Origin: Treponema sp. | GTDB taxonomy: Bacteria > Spirochaetota > Spirochaetia > Treponematales > Treponemataceae | Reading direction: 5' to 3' | Length of the DNA stretch: 18,538 nucleotides | NCBI GenBank assembly: GCA_017453705.1 | Contig: JAFTEK010000136.1 | Location: 1-18,538, forward strand | Part shown: positions 12,890 through 18,538 of the stretch, piece after piece | Layout of the letters: each line of letters starts with the position of its first letter | Numbering within the stretch: the first letter of the stretch is position 1 | The notes under the pieces: model-generated | Seen by the model: the letters and a program-made list of their open reading frames with translations, nothing else | Database searches by the model: none | Told to the model about the DNA's origin: nothing | Program-made: the position numbers and the translations under genes

Positions 12890-12934
12890 GCGATACTATA
12901 TCGCAAAGGCGATGTTTTGACAAGCATATATCGC
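12890..12934. promoter_or_regulatory. Overlapping divergent promoters with GCGATA palindromes
   Basis: Minus strand, towards MBOAT: TTGTCA (12918-12923), 17 bases, TATAGT (12895-12900). Plus strand, towards the XRE gene: TTGACA (12917-12922), with a -10 at GGTAAT (12940-12945) or AATAAT (12943-12948). The two -35 boxes use the same bases. A perfect palindrome, GCGATA-CTA-TATCGC (12890-12904), covers the MBOAT -10 box, and further half-sites GCGAT (12909-12913) and TATCGC (12929-12934) flank the shared -35. I infer these are operators of the adjacent XRE protein. Confidence 0.65.
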
Positions 12935-12954
12935 AATTCGGTAATAATCTGGAT

Positions 12955-13323
12955 ATGAGTGTGTTCTGGAGCAATGTCAAAAACCAGTTGCCGTACAAGA
13001 ATTTGGAGGTAAAAGATCTTGCTTTTCGTGCGGGAGTTCCATATTCGACGATTATAAACGGAATGAACAAGAACTCAATGCCTCATGCTGACATCGCCCT
13101 GAAGATTTCAAAAATACTCAATATGTCCCTGGAAAGCCTGCTGGGGGACGAGGATTTAAAGCTTGCGGAGGCAGAAGCCCTTAGTCAGCCTGATTTGGAG
13201 AAGAAGGAGCTGGAGCTTTTCAGGAGGAACAAAATATTCATAGAGGCTTTGGAATCCCTGCCCGCCTCCGTGCGGGATTCCATGCAGGACTTAATCCTGA
13301 AGATGATGGATTCCTATCTGTGA
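12955..13323 (+). CDS. XRE-family transcription regulator
   Basis: Regulator of 122 residues. Residues about 5-65 form an XRE-type helix-turn-helix, with LEVKDLAFRAGVPYSTIING as the DNA-binding core and then ALKISKILNMSLESLLG. The rest (about 70-122) is charged and helical, LEKKELELFRRNKIFIEALE, and may mediate dimerisation. It is transcribed away from the MBOAT/AlgX-like operon from overlapping promoter DNA rich in GCGATA palindromes. The simplest reading is local control of polysaccharide O-acetylation plus self-regulation. No clear ribosome site precedes the ATG (AATCTGGAT). A -10-like AATAAT lies six bases upstream, so the mRNA may be leaderless, though its spacing to TTGACA would then be a long 20 bases. 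Confidence 0.8.
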   Translation: MSVFWSNVKNQLPYKNLEVKDLAFRAGVPYSTIINGMNKNSMPHADIALKISKILNMSLESLLGDEDLKLAEAEALSQPDLEKKELELFRRNKIFIEALESLPASVRDSMQDLILKMMDSYL

Positions 13324-13374
13324 GAGGCTATGCCGGAGCCAGTTGCAAATGTGCCGCTGATTCTTGGCGCGGTT

Positions 13375-13992
13375 CTACTTTCGCCGGTAGAAGCTTCTGA
13401 GGCTGTGTAATGCGGCTCCTTTGGGGAGGCTCAGGCGGTCTTCGTTTAGGAATACGGCATAGGACTCGGCGATGACGGTGTTTCCGTCCAGGTTCGTGGC
13501 CTGGATTATCCTGTAGCCGTCAAATGCCGTGACCAGTATGTAGACCTTGCCGCTGTAGCCTAGGTTCATCTGTTTCAAATCCCAGATGAGGGAATGTATG
13601 TAGTAGATGTCCTTGTCGTATTGGTTCTGTGTGTATTCCCAGCTGTCGGGGTTGTTTCCCTTTGCTATTGCGTCGAACGAATAGATCTTTGCGCTGAAAG
13701 CCTTGTAGTTTGACCCGGAGCCTAGGGTCAGGCTCTCGAACTTGCGGGCGGAAATCTCCGTTATGCTGCTGCCTTCAATGGCAAAGTGGGCTTGGTAGGC
13801 CGCGACAAATCCGTTGTCGCTCTGTGCCTTTATCAGCTACTGCGGTTCGGAGCTTTCCTTTCCCTGGCCGCCGGTGCTGCTGGTGTTGCTTGTGCCGGTG
13901 CCGTTTGTGCCGGTACCGTTTGTGCCGGTGCTAGCGCATGATGCCAGTACAAGGCAGACAAGGCACAGGGGGGCAATAAGTTTATTCATCAT
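13375..13992 (-). pseudogene. Lipoprotein gene interrupted by one in-frame TAG
   Basis: On the minus strand the frame from 13992 encodes MMNKLIAPLCLVCLVLASCA, a lipoprotein signal with lipobox LASC and the acylated Cys at 19. It is followed by a Gly/Thr/Asn linker made of repeats (GTNGTGTNGTGT). Codon 52 (13837-13839) is TAG. The same frame then stays open for 153 codons with protein-like content (LIKAQSDNGFVAAYQAHFAI, YIHSLIWDLKQMNLGYSGKV, YILVTAFDGYRIIQATNLDG) to a TAG at 13375. I do not recognise the family. GGGAGG lies 10 bases before the ATG. A single CAG-to-TAG change (the neighbouring codons are CAG and CTG) would explain it, as would a sequencing error or suppression. The upstream region is filled with hairpins that may also have removed its promoter. 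Confidence 0.75.
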
Positions 13993-14034
13993 GCCTATAA
14001 AACCTCCCTGCGGGCGTAATGTTACCTGTCAGGG

Positions 14035-14165
14035 AAACACTGAATAATCCGAATGCGGATTATTCAGTGTTAACTCCGAAATTCGCAAAGTTTCGTAACA
14101 TAAAGAGTTACGAAACTTTGACAGGAAACGCTGATTAATGTTTCCTATATTAATCAGCGTTTCCT
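14035..14165. repeat. Cluster of three consecutive long hairpins
   Basis: Hairpin 1: AACACTGAATAATCCG (14036-14051) with CGGATTATTCAGTGTT (14056-14071), perfect 16-bp stem, 4-base loop. Hairpin 2: CAAAGTTTCGTAAC (14086-14099) with GTTACGAAACTTTG (14107-14120), perfect 14-bp stem, 7-base loop. Hairpin 3: arms 14123-14139 and 14149-14165 (AGGAAACGCTGATTAAT and its complement), perfect 17-bp stem, 9-base loop. Hairpins 1 and 3 begin alike (CAGGGAAACACTGAATAAT against CAGGAAACGCTGATTAAT), so they are diverged copies of one unit, also present in part at 122-141 and 1879-1898. None is followed by a T-run typical of a terminator. Confidence 0.9.
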
Positions 14166-14280
14166 TAGGGGGCTGCTTTCCAAAAGGCCGTCTCATTTCA
14201 CCGTAATTCACCGTAAAATGTTAGAACGTTTTAGTCTGAAATCATGGAACATTTTGCCAGCTGGAGCAAGGGAAAACCAT
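14166..14280. other. Remainder of the intergenic region before the TAC-like module
   Basis: No gene is seen. A perfect tandem pair TTCACCGTAA lies at 14197-14206 and 14207-14216. The rest shows no structure I can name. Confidence 0.5.
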
Positions 14281-14347
14281 TATCCCCAGGGGAGAAAAAG
14301 CTGTTGACATTAGCAATAAGTTGTGTAATAATTATCCCTATGGGATA
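14281..14347 (+). promoter_or_regulatory. Promoter of the TAC-like operon flanked by two matching operators
   Basis: TTGACA (14304-14309), 17 bases, AATAAT (14327-14332). Two copies of the motif TATCCC-N3-GGGATA flank it: TATCCC-CAG-GGGAGA at 14281-14295 and the perfect TATCCC-TAT-GGGATA at 14333-14347. Their centres are 52 bases apart, about five helical turns. A smaller palindrome, ATACG-N5-CGTAT, overlaps the second site (14345-14359). The likely binder is the MqsA-like protein encoded second in the operon. Confidence 0.7.
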
Positions 14348-14377
14348 CGAATAGCGTATTTTTCATAGGAGGGTTGT

Positions 14378-14773
14378 TTGACTACCCAAGGAGCAGGAAA
14401 TAGGCAGGGCTTTTACATATTAGAAGATTTTTTAAGTGCTTGTAAAGCGGATAATGGAAGAGTTCAAGTAGCTCCTAAAGCACTTGAAGATGCTTCAAGT
14501 CTATTACGGCTTTCTACAAAAGAAGAAGTGTTGACATACATATCGCAGCATAAGGCTGATGATTTTAAATTTGTAAACACTGAACCTTTTAGAAAAGGCG
14601 TAAATGGGGAACATCCGCTAGTTGATGGTTATAATATTAGATTGCAATGGTATGATTTATATATAGCGTTTTGTTTCCTAAAAACACGTAATGGCTGGTA
14701 TATAAAATCATTTCATAGTAGCAACAAAGAGACTTTATCGATAGGCGAGCTTATGCTTGCAAAACTTAGCTAA
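14378..14773 (+). CDS. Unrecognised small protein, putative toxin of a TAC-like module
   Basis: Protein of 131 residues starting at a TTG, supported by an AGGAGG site five bases upstream (14367-14372). I do not recognise the family. Visible features are an N-terminal GFYILEDFLSACKADNGRV, a helical middle with RLSTKEEVLTYIS, and a C-terminal half rich in aromatic residues and predicted strands (LVDGYNIRLQWYDLYIAFCF, RNGWYIKSFHSS), with two histidines (in GEHPL and SFHSS) and several Lys/Arg. Small size, a basic and aromatic beta-rich C-terminus and position before an MqsA-like antitoxin suggest a ribonuclease-type toxin, but no MqsR, RelE or HigB signature is clear. It is the first gene of a three-gene AT-rich operon. 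A role as toxin is an inference from context only. Confidence 0.6.
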   Translation: MTTQGAGNRQGFYILEDFLSACKADNGRVQVAPKALEDASSLLRLSTKEEVLTYISQHKADDFKFVNTEPFRKGVNGEHPLVDGYNIRLQWYDLYIAFCFLKTRNGWYIKSFHSSNKETLSIGELMLAKLS

Positions 14774-14777
14774 AGAT

Positions 14778-15395
14778 ATGAAATATACTATTTGCCCTAT
14801 ATGCGAAAGCAAGGGCACACTTCAATTAAAGAGAAGAAAATTCTCTGCTCAGTATGGAACTGCCACAGTTTCAAATGAAATTGAAACTGTGGAATGTTCT
14901 TGTTGCGGTGCAAATTTTGATAATGATGAGATTCTTAACGATGCTCTTAGAAAAGAAACTGCTGTAAATGCCAGACAGCAGTATATAACGAATACGCTTG
15001 AAAAATTGGAGCAGAATATATCGTTTACAGAACTAGAACGATGTTTTTATCTTGCTCCCAAAACACTTTCAAAATGGAAAAACAAATCTAAATCTCCGTC
15101 TGCAGCTGCTGCTGCATTGGTAAGTTTGCTTGGGGTTTTTCCTTGGCTTTCTTATGTTGGAATGTTGAATTACAACCCTGAAGAAGCCTATAAGATTGCA
15201 TTTGCAGCGGTATTGCAAAAAGCAAAAGAAAACCCAGAGAATTTTATTTTGCCACTATCCAATGAGATGTATAACGGAATTGCTTTGGTTCATCAGAATA
15301 GTCAAGCATATAATGATTCTTATGAATCATTATCTAATAACTATTCTGAAAATTTGAAATCTTCCACGATTGAATATAAAGAGGCTGTTTTATGA
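14778..15395 (+). CDS. MqsA-like antitoxin: N-terminal zinc finger plus HTH
   Basis: Protein of 205 residues. Residues 1-50 hold a zinc finger with C6/C9 (TICPICES) and C40/C43 (VECSCCGANF). Residues about 70-125 look like a helix-turn-helix, with FTELERCFYLAPKTLSKWKN and then a helix and LLGVFPWL. The same order, zinc finger then HTH, is found in MqsA. Unlike MqsA (about 131 residues) it continues for some 80 residues to a polar, Asn/Ser/Tyr-rich tail (NSQAYNDSYESLSNNYSEN). In chaperone-controlled antitoxins the C-terminal extension is the chaperone-binding region, and this tail is the natural candidate. The ATG at 14778 lies four bases after the preceding stop. A TTG at 14757 overlapping that gene is an alternative. 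Its stop overlaps the next start as ATGA. Confidence 0.75.
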   Translation: MKYTICPICESKGTLQLKRRKFSAQYGTATVSNEIETVECSCCGANFDNDEILNDALRKETAVNARQQYITNTLEKLEQNISFTELERCFYLAPKTLSKWKNKSKSPSAAAAALVSLLGVFPWLSYVGMLNYNPEEAYKIAFAAVLQKAKENPENFILPLSNEMYNGIALVHQNSQAYNDSYESLSNNYSENLKSSTIEYKEAVL

Positions 15396-15760
15396 AAATA
15401 AATGCGACAATTATGAAAGAGAAAAGCATAACTGTTAATCAGCTTGTTCCATCTCCAAAAATGCACATAAATATGAGCAGACTTAACATGATGCCAAATT
15501 CTCCTAAAGGTAAAAATCTGCAATGCGAGTTAAAGCTTAGTCTTAGCATAGAAGAAGAGGGGGATGGGAATAAAGTATTGGCCTGCATAAATTTGAGTTA
15601 TGTCATTATCGCTGAATTAGAGGATATTGATGATGATTATGAACAGACAAAATATGCTGACAAACTTTTTACGGCATTGCAACCTATGTATGTTTCAGAA
15701 GCTAATTTTTTATTACGAGAGTCTCCGTTTCCACCAATGCCATTGAATGTTAAATGTTAG
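15392..15760 (+). CDS. SecB-like chaperone of a TAC-like module
   Basis: Protein of 122 residues that I assign to the SecB-like fold (PF02556-like). It is a run of long beta-strands (KNLQCELKLSLSIEEEGDGN, VLACINLSYVIIAELED), then a helical segment with the characteristic ending in which aromatic and proline residues precede the final strand (LLRESPFPPMPLNV, compare the FPPLxLPP of SecB). Solitary SecB-like proteins work with toxin-antitoxin pairs by protecting the antitoxin, as Rv1957 does for HigBA in Mycobacterium tuberculosis. Here it follows an antitoxin-like gene with an ATGA overlap, so the three genes form one coupled operon. SecB identity is by pattern, not by search; confirm with a profile. 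Confidence 0.65.
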   Translation: MKINATIMKEKSITVNQLVPSPKMHINMSRLNMMPNSPKGKNLQCELKLSLSIEEEGDGNKVLACINLSYVIIAELEDIDDDYEQTKYADKLFTALQPMYVSEANFLLRESPFPPMPLNVKC

Positions 15761-15817
15761 AGAGACACCGAATAGTACGAAAAGTTTCGCTGCCGTAAGT
15801 GTTCTGGCTTTCGCCCA
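15761..15817. other. Short intergenic region before the purF promoter
   Basis: It contains CGAAAAGTTTCG (about 15779-15790) and the phrase GACACCGAATAGT, which loosely resembles hairpin 1 at 14036 (AACACTGAATAAT). It may be a decayed copy of that repeat; I see nothing else. Confidence 0.3.
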
Positions 15818-15846
15818 TTGAAAAAGCCCCCCGTTTGTGCTAGATT
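15818..15846 (+). promoter_or_regulatory. purF promoter, predicted leaderless
   Basis: TTGAAA (15818-15823), 17 bases, TAGATT (15841-15846, extended by TGC), then five bases to the ATG at 15852. No ribosome site is present. I see no purine riboswitch or PUR-box in the space available. Confidence 0.65.
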
Positions 15847-15851
15847 GAAGT

Positions 15852-17294
15852 ATGGAATGCTTTGAAAGGGAAGAGGACAAGCTCCGTGACGAGTGCGGTG
15901 TAGTCGGTGTATACCTTAAGAAAAAGGAAGGGGCGGACGCTGACTTTACCGCCGCATCCAAGGCCTATTATGCCCTGTATTGCTTGCAGCACAGGGGGCA
16001 GGACAGTGCGGGAATAGCCGTAAGCACGGGCGAGGACATCCTGTTGCACAAGGCGATGGGTACGGCGGGCGAGGTCTTTAAGACGGATGACATCACGTCG
16101 CTTAAAGGCCATATAGCCTGCGGGCATGTGCGTTATGCCACGGCAGGCAGCGCGAGCCTTGAGAACGCCCAGCCGATGCTTCTCAAAAGCAAGATAGGTG
16201 CGGTCGCCGTCTGTCACAACGGCCAGCTGGTCAACTATGAGCAGCTGCGTGAGATGCTTGAGGACACGGGAAGCACCTTTGTTTCCACCAGCGACACCGA
16301 GGTTATTGTAAAGCTCATCGCCAAGTCCTACAAGAAGGGGCTTGAGCGCGCCCTTACCGACACAATCCAGATGATAAAAGGCTCCTTTGCCCTTGTCGTG
16401 ATGACCGACAGCTGCCTGATAGGGGCGCGTGACCCCAACGGAATCCGCCCGCTCTGCCTGGGCAAGGTGGAGGACGGCTGGATTCTCGCCAGCGAAAGCT
16501 GTGCTATAGACGCTGTGAACGGCAGTTTTGTGCGCGACATACAGCCCGGTGAGATTGTCATAATAAATGATGACGGGGTGCTTTCGTTCGAGTTTGGCGA
16601 GCGGACAAGCAAGCGCACCTGTGTCTTTGAGTACGTGTACTTTGCCCGCCCCGACAGCATCATAGATGGAATTCCTGTGACACAGGCACGGATAAAGATG
16701 GGTGCCTGCCTTGCCCGCGAAAGCCCGGTCGCTGCCGATGTGGTTGTCGGAGTGCCGGACTCCGGATTGAGCGCGGCTCAGGGATACGCCGAGGAAGCCC
16801 ACATTCCTTATGCAATGGGCATAATCAAGAACAAGTATATTGGACGAACGTTCATAGCCCCCACCCAGAAGGAGCGGGAGAACCTGGTGTTTGTCAAGCT
16901 CAATGCCGTCCGCTCGATAGTCCAAGGCAAGCGCGTCATAGTCATAGACGATTCCATCGTTCGTGGAACTACCAGTCGTAGGCTTGTGCAGATACTCAGG
17001 CGGGCGGGCGCGAAAGAAGTGCACTTCCGCATCTCCAGTCCGCCTGTCAAATTCCCCTGCTACTTTGGAATAAACACGCCCACGAGGGGGGAGCTTATCT
17101 CCAGCACCCACAACGAGCAGGAAATATGCAAGGAGATAGGGGCGGACTCGCTCGCCTTCATCAGCGCGGACGGAATGTTAGAGGCCTGCCGCGACTGCAA
17201 CCCCGGCAGCTACGGATTCTGCAAGGGCTGCTTTACGGGCGAGTACCCCATGTCCGTCCCCGGTGAGCTGAACGGAAAGGTGATAGCAGGGTAG
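15852..17294 (+). CDS. purF: Amidophosphoribosyltransferase
   Basis: First committed enzyme of purine synthesis: PRPP plus glutamine gives 5-phosphoribosylamine. The protein has 480 residues, normal for the family. A 14-residue propeptide precedes C15 in RDECGVVGVY, the Ntn-hydrolase nucleophile of the glutaminase domain (about 15-235), with CLQHRGQDSAG and GHVRYATAG typical of it. The phosphoribosyltransferase domain carries the PRPP loop VIVIDDSIVRGTTSRR. Cysteines in KRTCVFEYVYF, VKFPCYFG and FCKGCFTGEYP match the cluster-binding pattern of the Bacillus-type enzyme, so this is the 4Fe-4S, propeptide-bearing type. It looks intact, GC-rich and chromosomal. No other purine genes adjoin it; it is flanked by toxin-antitoxin genes on both sides. 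Confidence 0.97.
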   Translation: MECFEREEDKLRDECGVVGVYLKKKEGADADFTAASKAYYALYCLQHRGQDSAGIAVSTGEDILLHKAMGTAGEVFKTDDITSLKGHIACGHVRYATAGSASLENAQPMLLKSKIGAVAVCHNGQLVNYEQLREMLEDTGSTFVSTSDTEVIVKLIAKSYKKGLERALTDTIQMIKGSFALVVMTDSCLIGARDPNGIRPLCLGKVEDGWILASESCAIDAVNGSFVRDIQPGEIVIINDDGVLSFEFGERTSKRTCVFEYVYFARPDSIIDGIPVTQARIKMGACLARESPVAADVVVGVPDSGLSAAQGYAEEAHIPYAMGIIKNKYIGRTFIAPTQKERENLVFVKLNAVRSIVQGKRVIVIDDSIVRGTTSRRLVQILRRAGAKEVHFRISSPPVKFPCYFGINTPTRGELISSTHNEQEICKEIGADSLAFISADGMLEACRDCNPGSYGFCKGCFTGEYPMSVPGELNGKVIAG

Positions 17295-17320
17295 GAGACG
17301 GAGGCTTGTTGAAGGAGGGG

Positions 17321-17722
17321 TCATGAAATAACCACAAGTCCGTCTTGCTCATACTGCCTAAGTTTTCCGTCATGGGAAAGAAGCACGTAATCATCAGAAA
17401 TGCAAAGTGCTATCAATGCCCTGTCAAAAGGATCTCTGTGGTTTTCTTTCATAGGGATTGTACGGTACTGTTTTACGGCAGAGACAGGCAGCTGAACAAT
17501 CTTGATGTTCTGTTCCTTGCAAATTTGAACCAAGTCGTCAATTTCAATCCCCTGCAAATTCAACTTCCCAATGGACAGTTTGATTGCAATCTCCCATAAG
17601 CTGACCGTAGAGATGGAAATCTCGTTCAGAGGATTTTCTATGATTTCAAGGATGGCATTTGATACTTTCTCCGGCGAGACCGCAAGCCATATCAAGATAT
17701 GAGTATCTATCAAATATCTCAT
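17321..17722 (-). CDS. PIN-domain (VapC-like) toxin, second module
   Basis: PIN-domain protein of 133 residues, a likely ribonuclease toxin. Active-site residues are D6 in LIDTHILIWLA, E44 in LWEIAIK, D97 and D100 in HRDPFDRALIA, and D118 in LLSHDGK. The DTHxxxW and HRDPFDR signatures mark a different VapC branch from the protein at 196-627, so the two modules are not recent copies. Its ATG overlaps the TGA of the upstream antitoxin gene (ATGA), which couples their translation. It converges on purF with 26 bases between stops and no evident terminator. Confidence 0.9.
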   Translation of the reverse strand: MRYLIDTHILIWLAVSPEKVSNAILEIIENPLNEISISTVSLWEIAIKLSIGKLNLQGIEIDDLVQICKEQNIKIVQLPVSAVKQYRTIPMKENHRDPFDRALIALCISDDYVLLSHDGKLRQYEQDGLVVIS

Positions 17723-17931
17723 AATGAGCAGAGTTCCTCTTCAGTTATTTCCCAGTTGTCAGCGAAAGCCGCTGTAGCCCGCCCTGCAAATTTGCCAAAG
17801 GTACGCTTTTGGGCAGTCTCATAACTGGAGTTGGCATTCAGCTTGCTAAGCGAAATTACAAGATTGTAAACGATAAGCTGCTGTTCAGCCGTGAGCATTT
17901 CGTATTTTTTTTCCAAAACATCATAAGACAT
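17719..17931 (-). CDS. Antitoxin of the second PIN module
   Basis: Small protein of 70 residues, MSYDVLEKKYEMLTAEQQLI followed by VYNLVISLSKL, then a charged middle and RTFGKFAGRATAAFADNWEI ending in TEEELCSL. The architecture, an N-terminal helical dimer part then an FGKFAG turn and an acidic tail, resembles DUF2281-type antitoxins that pair with PIN toxins; I do not claim exact family membership. A strong GGAGGTG site precedes the ATG at 17931. The long open frame extending to 18417 on this strand is the shadow of glnN and not coding. It is divergent from glnN. Confidence 0.78.
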   Translation of the reverse strand: MSYDVLEKKYEMLTAEQQLIVYNLVISLSKLNANSSYETAQKRTFGKFAGRATAAFADNWEITEEELCSL

Positions 17932-17959
17932 ATCGCACCTCCAAAGCATCACAATCCCA

Positions 17960-17988
17960 ATCATAACAATTTTCCTGCATAGTGAAAA
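17960..17988 (-). promoter_or_regulatory. Promoter of the second PIN toxin-antitoxin module
   Basis: Minus strand: TTTTCA (17983-17988), 17 bases, TATGAT (17960-17965), about 30 bases before the antitoxin ATG, leaving room for its ribosome site. Confidence 0.5.
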
Positions 17989-18013
17989 GACTTTGGCGAC
18001 TGCCTGATAACTG

Positions 18014-18058
18014 CTATAGTCTATAGCTATGGAACATTCCCGGCTTTTCGTATATAAT
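18014..18058 (+). promoter_or_regulatory. glnN promoter region, predicted leaderless
   Basis: Perfect TATAAT (18053-18058) is followed by six bases and the ATG at 18065. The -35 is poor (TGGAAC at 18030-18035, 17 bases upstream), which suggests an activator. CTATAG repeats at 18014-18019 and 18021-18026, followed by CTATGG, sit just upstream and are a candidate binding site. No ribosome site is present. Confidence 0.6.
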
Positions 18059-18064
18059 TCGCTT

Positions 18065-18538
18065 ATGGTAAACGTACCCGGAATTTTCGCAAGCCTGGTG
18101 TTCAACCAGAAGGTGATGAAGGAGAGGCTGCCCCATGACAGCTTCAAGGCACTCAAGCGGACGCTGGACACAGGCGAGCCGCTCAACCTGGACGAGGCCA
18201 ACGAGGTCGCCCATGCGATGAAGGAATGGGCGATAGAGAACGGCGCGACCCACTTCACCCACTGGTTCCAGCCGCTCACGGGCATAACCGCCGAAAAGCA
18301 CGACAGCTTCATCACGCCGCAGGACGACGGCAGCGTCATCATGTCATTCAGCGGCAAGGAGCTGGTCAAGGGAGAGCCAGACGCTTCCAGCTTCCCCTCA
18401 GGCGGCAGCCGCGACACCTACGAGGCGAGGGGCTACACGGTCTGGGACCCCACCTCATACCCCTTCATAAAGGAACACACCCTCTGCATACCCACGGCAT
18501 ACTGCTCATACACGGGCGAGGCACTTGACAAAAAGACC
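18065..18538 (+). CDS. glnN: Glutamine synthetase type III, N-terminal part (runs off the window)
   Basis: The first 158 residues are present; the frame is open to the end of the window. The start [20 protein letters not shown] and the segments [28 protein letters not shown] and EKHDSF are diagnostic of the large type III glutamine synthetases (GlnN, about 700 residues), which make glutamine from glutamate, ammonia and ATP. Further typical parts are [20 protein letters not shown] and [14 protein letters not shown]. The catalytic C-terminal two-thirds lie outside the window. Start choice: the ATG at 18065 follows a TATAAT by six bases and has no ribosome site. Confidence 0.95.
   Translation, partial: MVNVPGIFASLVFNQKVMKERLPHDSFKALKRTLDTGEPLNLDEANEVAHAMKEWAIENGATHFTHWFQPLTGITAEKHDSFITPQDDGSVIMSFSGKELVKGEPDASSFPSGGSRDTYEARGYTVWDPTSYPFIKEHTLCIPTAYCSYTGEALDKKT

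Noticed and set aside
13710..13934. Cys/Arg-rich open frame on the plus strand
   Set aside because: It is the reverse complement of the lipoprotein's Gly/Thr/Asn repeat and following codons, and has no start signals.
15840..17111. Long open frame of 423 codons on the minus strand
   Set aside because: It is antisense to purF, which has every family motif in the other strand; the frame is a product of GC-rich codon bias and has no ribosome site.
17719..18417. Open frame of 232 codons extending the second antitoxin upstream
   Set aside because: The extra part is antisense to glnN; a strong ribosome site fixes the antitoxin start at 17931.
1..18538. tRNA or rRNA genes, or an insertion sequence with transposase
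   Set aside because: Looked for cloverleaf signatures (GGTTCRANYCC type), rRNA motifs and transposase-like proteins; none was found.

Overview
The window is bacterial chromosome with an accessory-rich character. A spirochaete of the Treponema type is my best guess, not a proof. It rests on the gene set (type III glutamine synthetase, a secreted DUF4015 protein, MNT/HEPN and PIN toxin-antitoxin pairs, DUF3781) and on the many short intergenic palindromes. Housekeeping genes such as purF are GC-rich by eye. The MNT/HEPN pair (5288-6020) and the three-gene block at 14378-15760 are clearly AT-richer and look imported.

Layout. 1-195 holds repeat debris. 196-926 (minus) is a Phd/PIN toxin-antitoxin pair with a consensus promoter over a near-perfect operator. 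1205-1654 (minus) is an XRE regulator with a zinc ribbon and a structured leader. A metallo-beta-lactamase-fold hydrolase (minus) and a radical SAM spore-photoproduct-lyase-like protein (plus) diverge at about 2550. An operon on the minus strand (3529-4841) couples a DUF3781 protein to an isochorismatase-GNAT fusion. Next to it are a candidate small RNA with its own promoter and terminator (about 4993-5103) and a 72-bp exact duplication of the end of the DUF3781 gene. Then come MNT/HEPN, a small conserved protein, a degraded stretch with a truncated gene start (6637-6738), and a large secreted DUF4015 protein (6921-9386).

9387-9996 contains no gene but has a 46-bp tandem array, a nested 105-bp palindrome and a 17-bp tandem array. 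After a 4-oxalocrotonate-tautomerase-like gene comes a polysaccharide O-acetylation pair (MBOAT plus AlgX-like, minus), divergent from an XRE regulator with shared promoter DNA. A lipoprotein gene interrupted by one in-frame TAG follows, then three consecutive long hairpins. Next is a three-gene module resembling toxin-antitoxin-chaperone (TAC) systems: an unrecognised small protein, an MqsA-like zinc-finger/HTH protein and a SecB-like protein. The window ends with purF, a second PIN toxin-antitoxin pair and the start of glnN.

Two themes join the parts. First, there are four toxin-antitoxin-type modules in 18.5 kb, the TAC-like one being the most novel. Second, purF, glnN, the DUF4015 gene, the MNT gene and the 70-residue protein gene each have a -10 box five or six bases before the ATG and no ribosome binding site, which predicts leaderless mRNAs. 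The toxin-antitoxin and regulator genes mostly have strong AGGAG-type sites.
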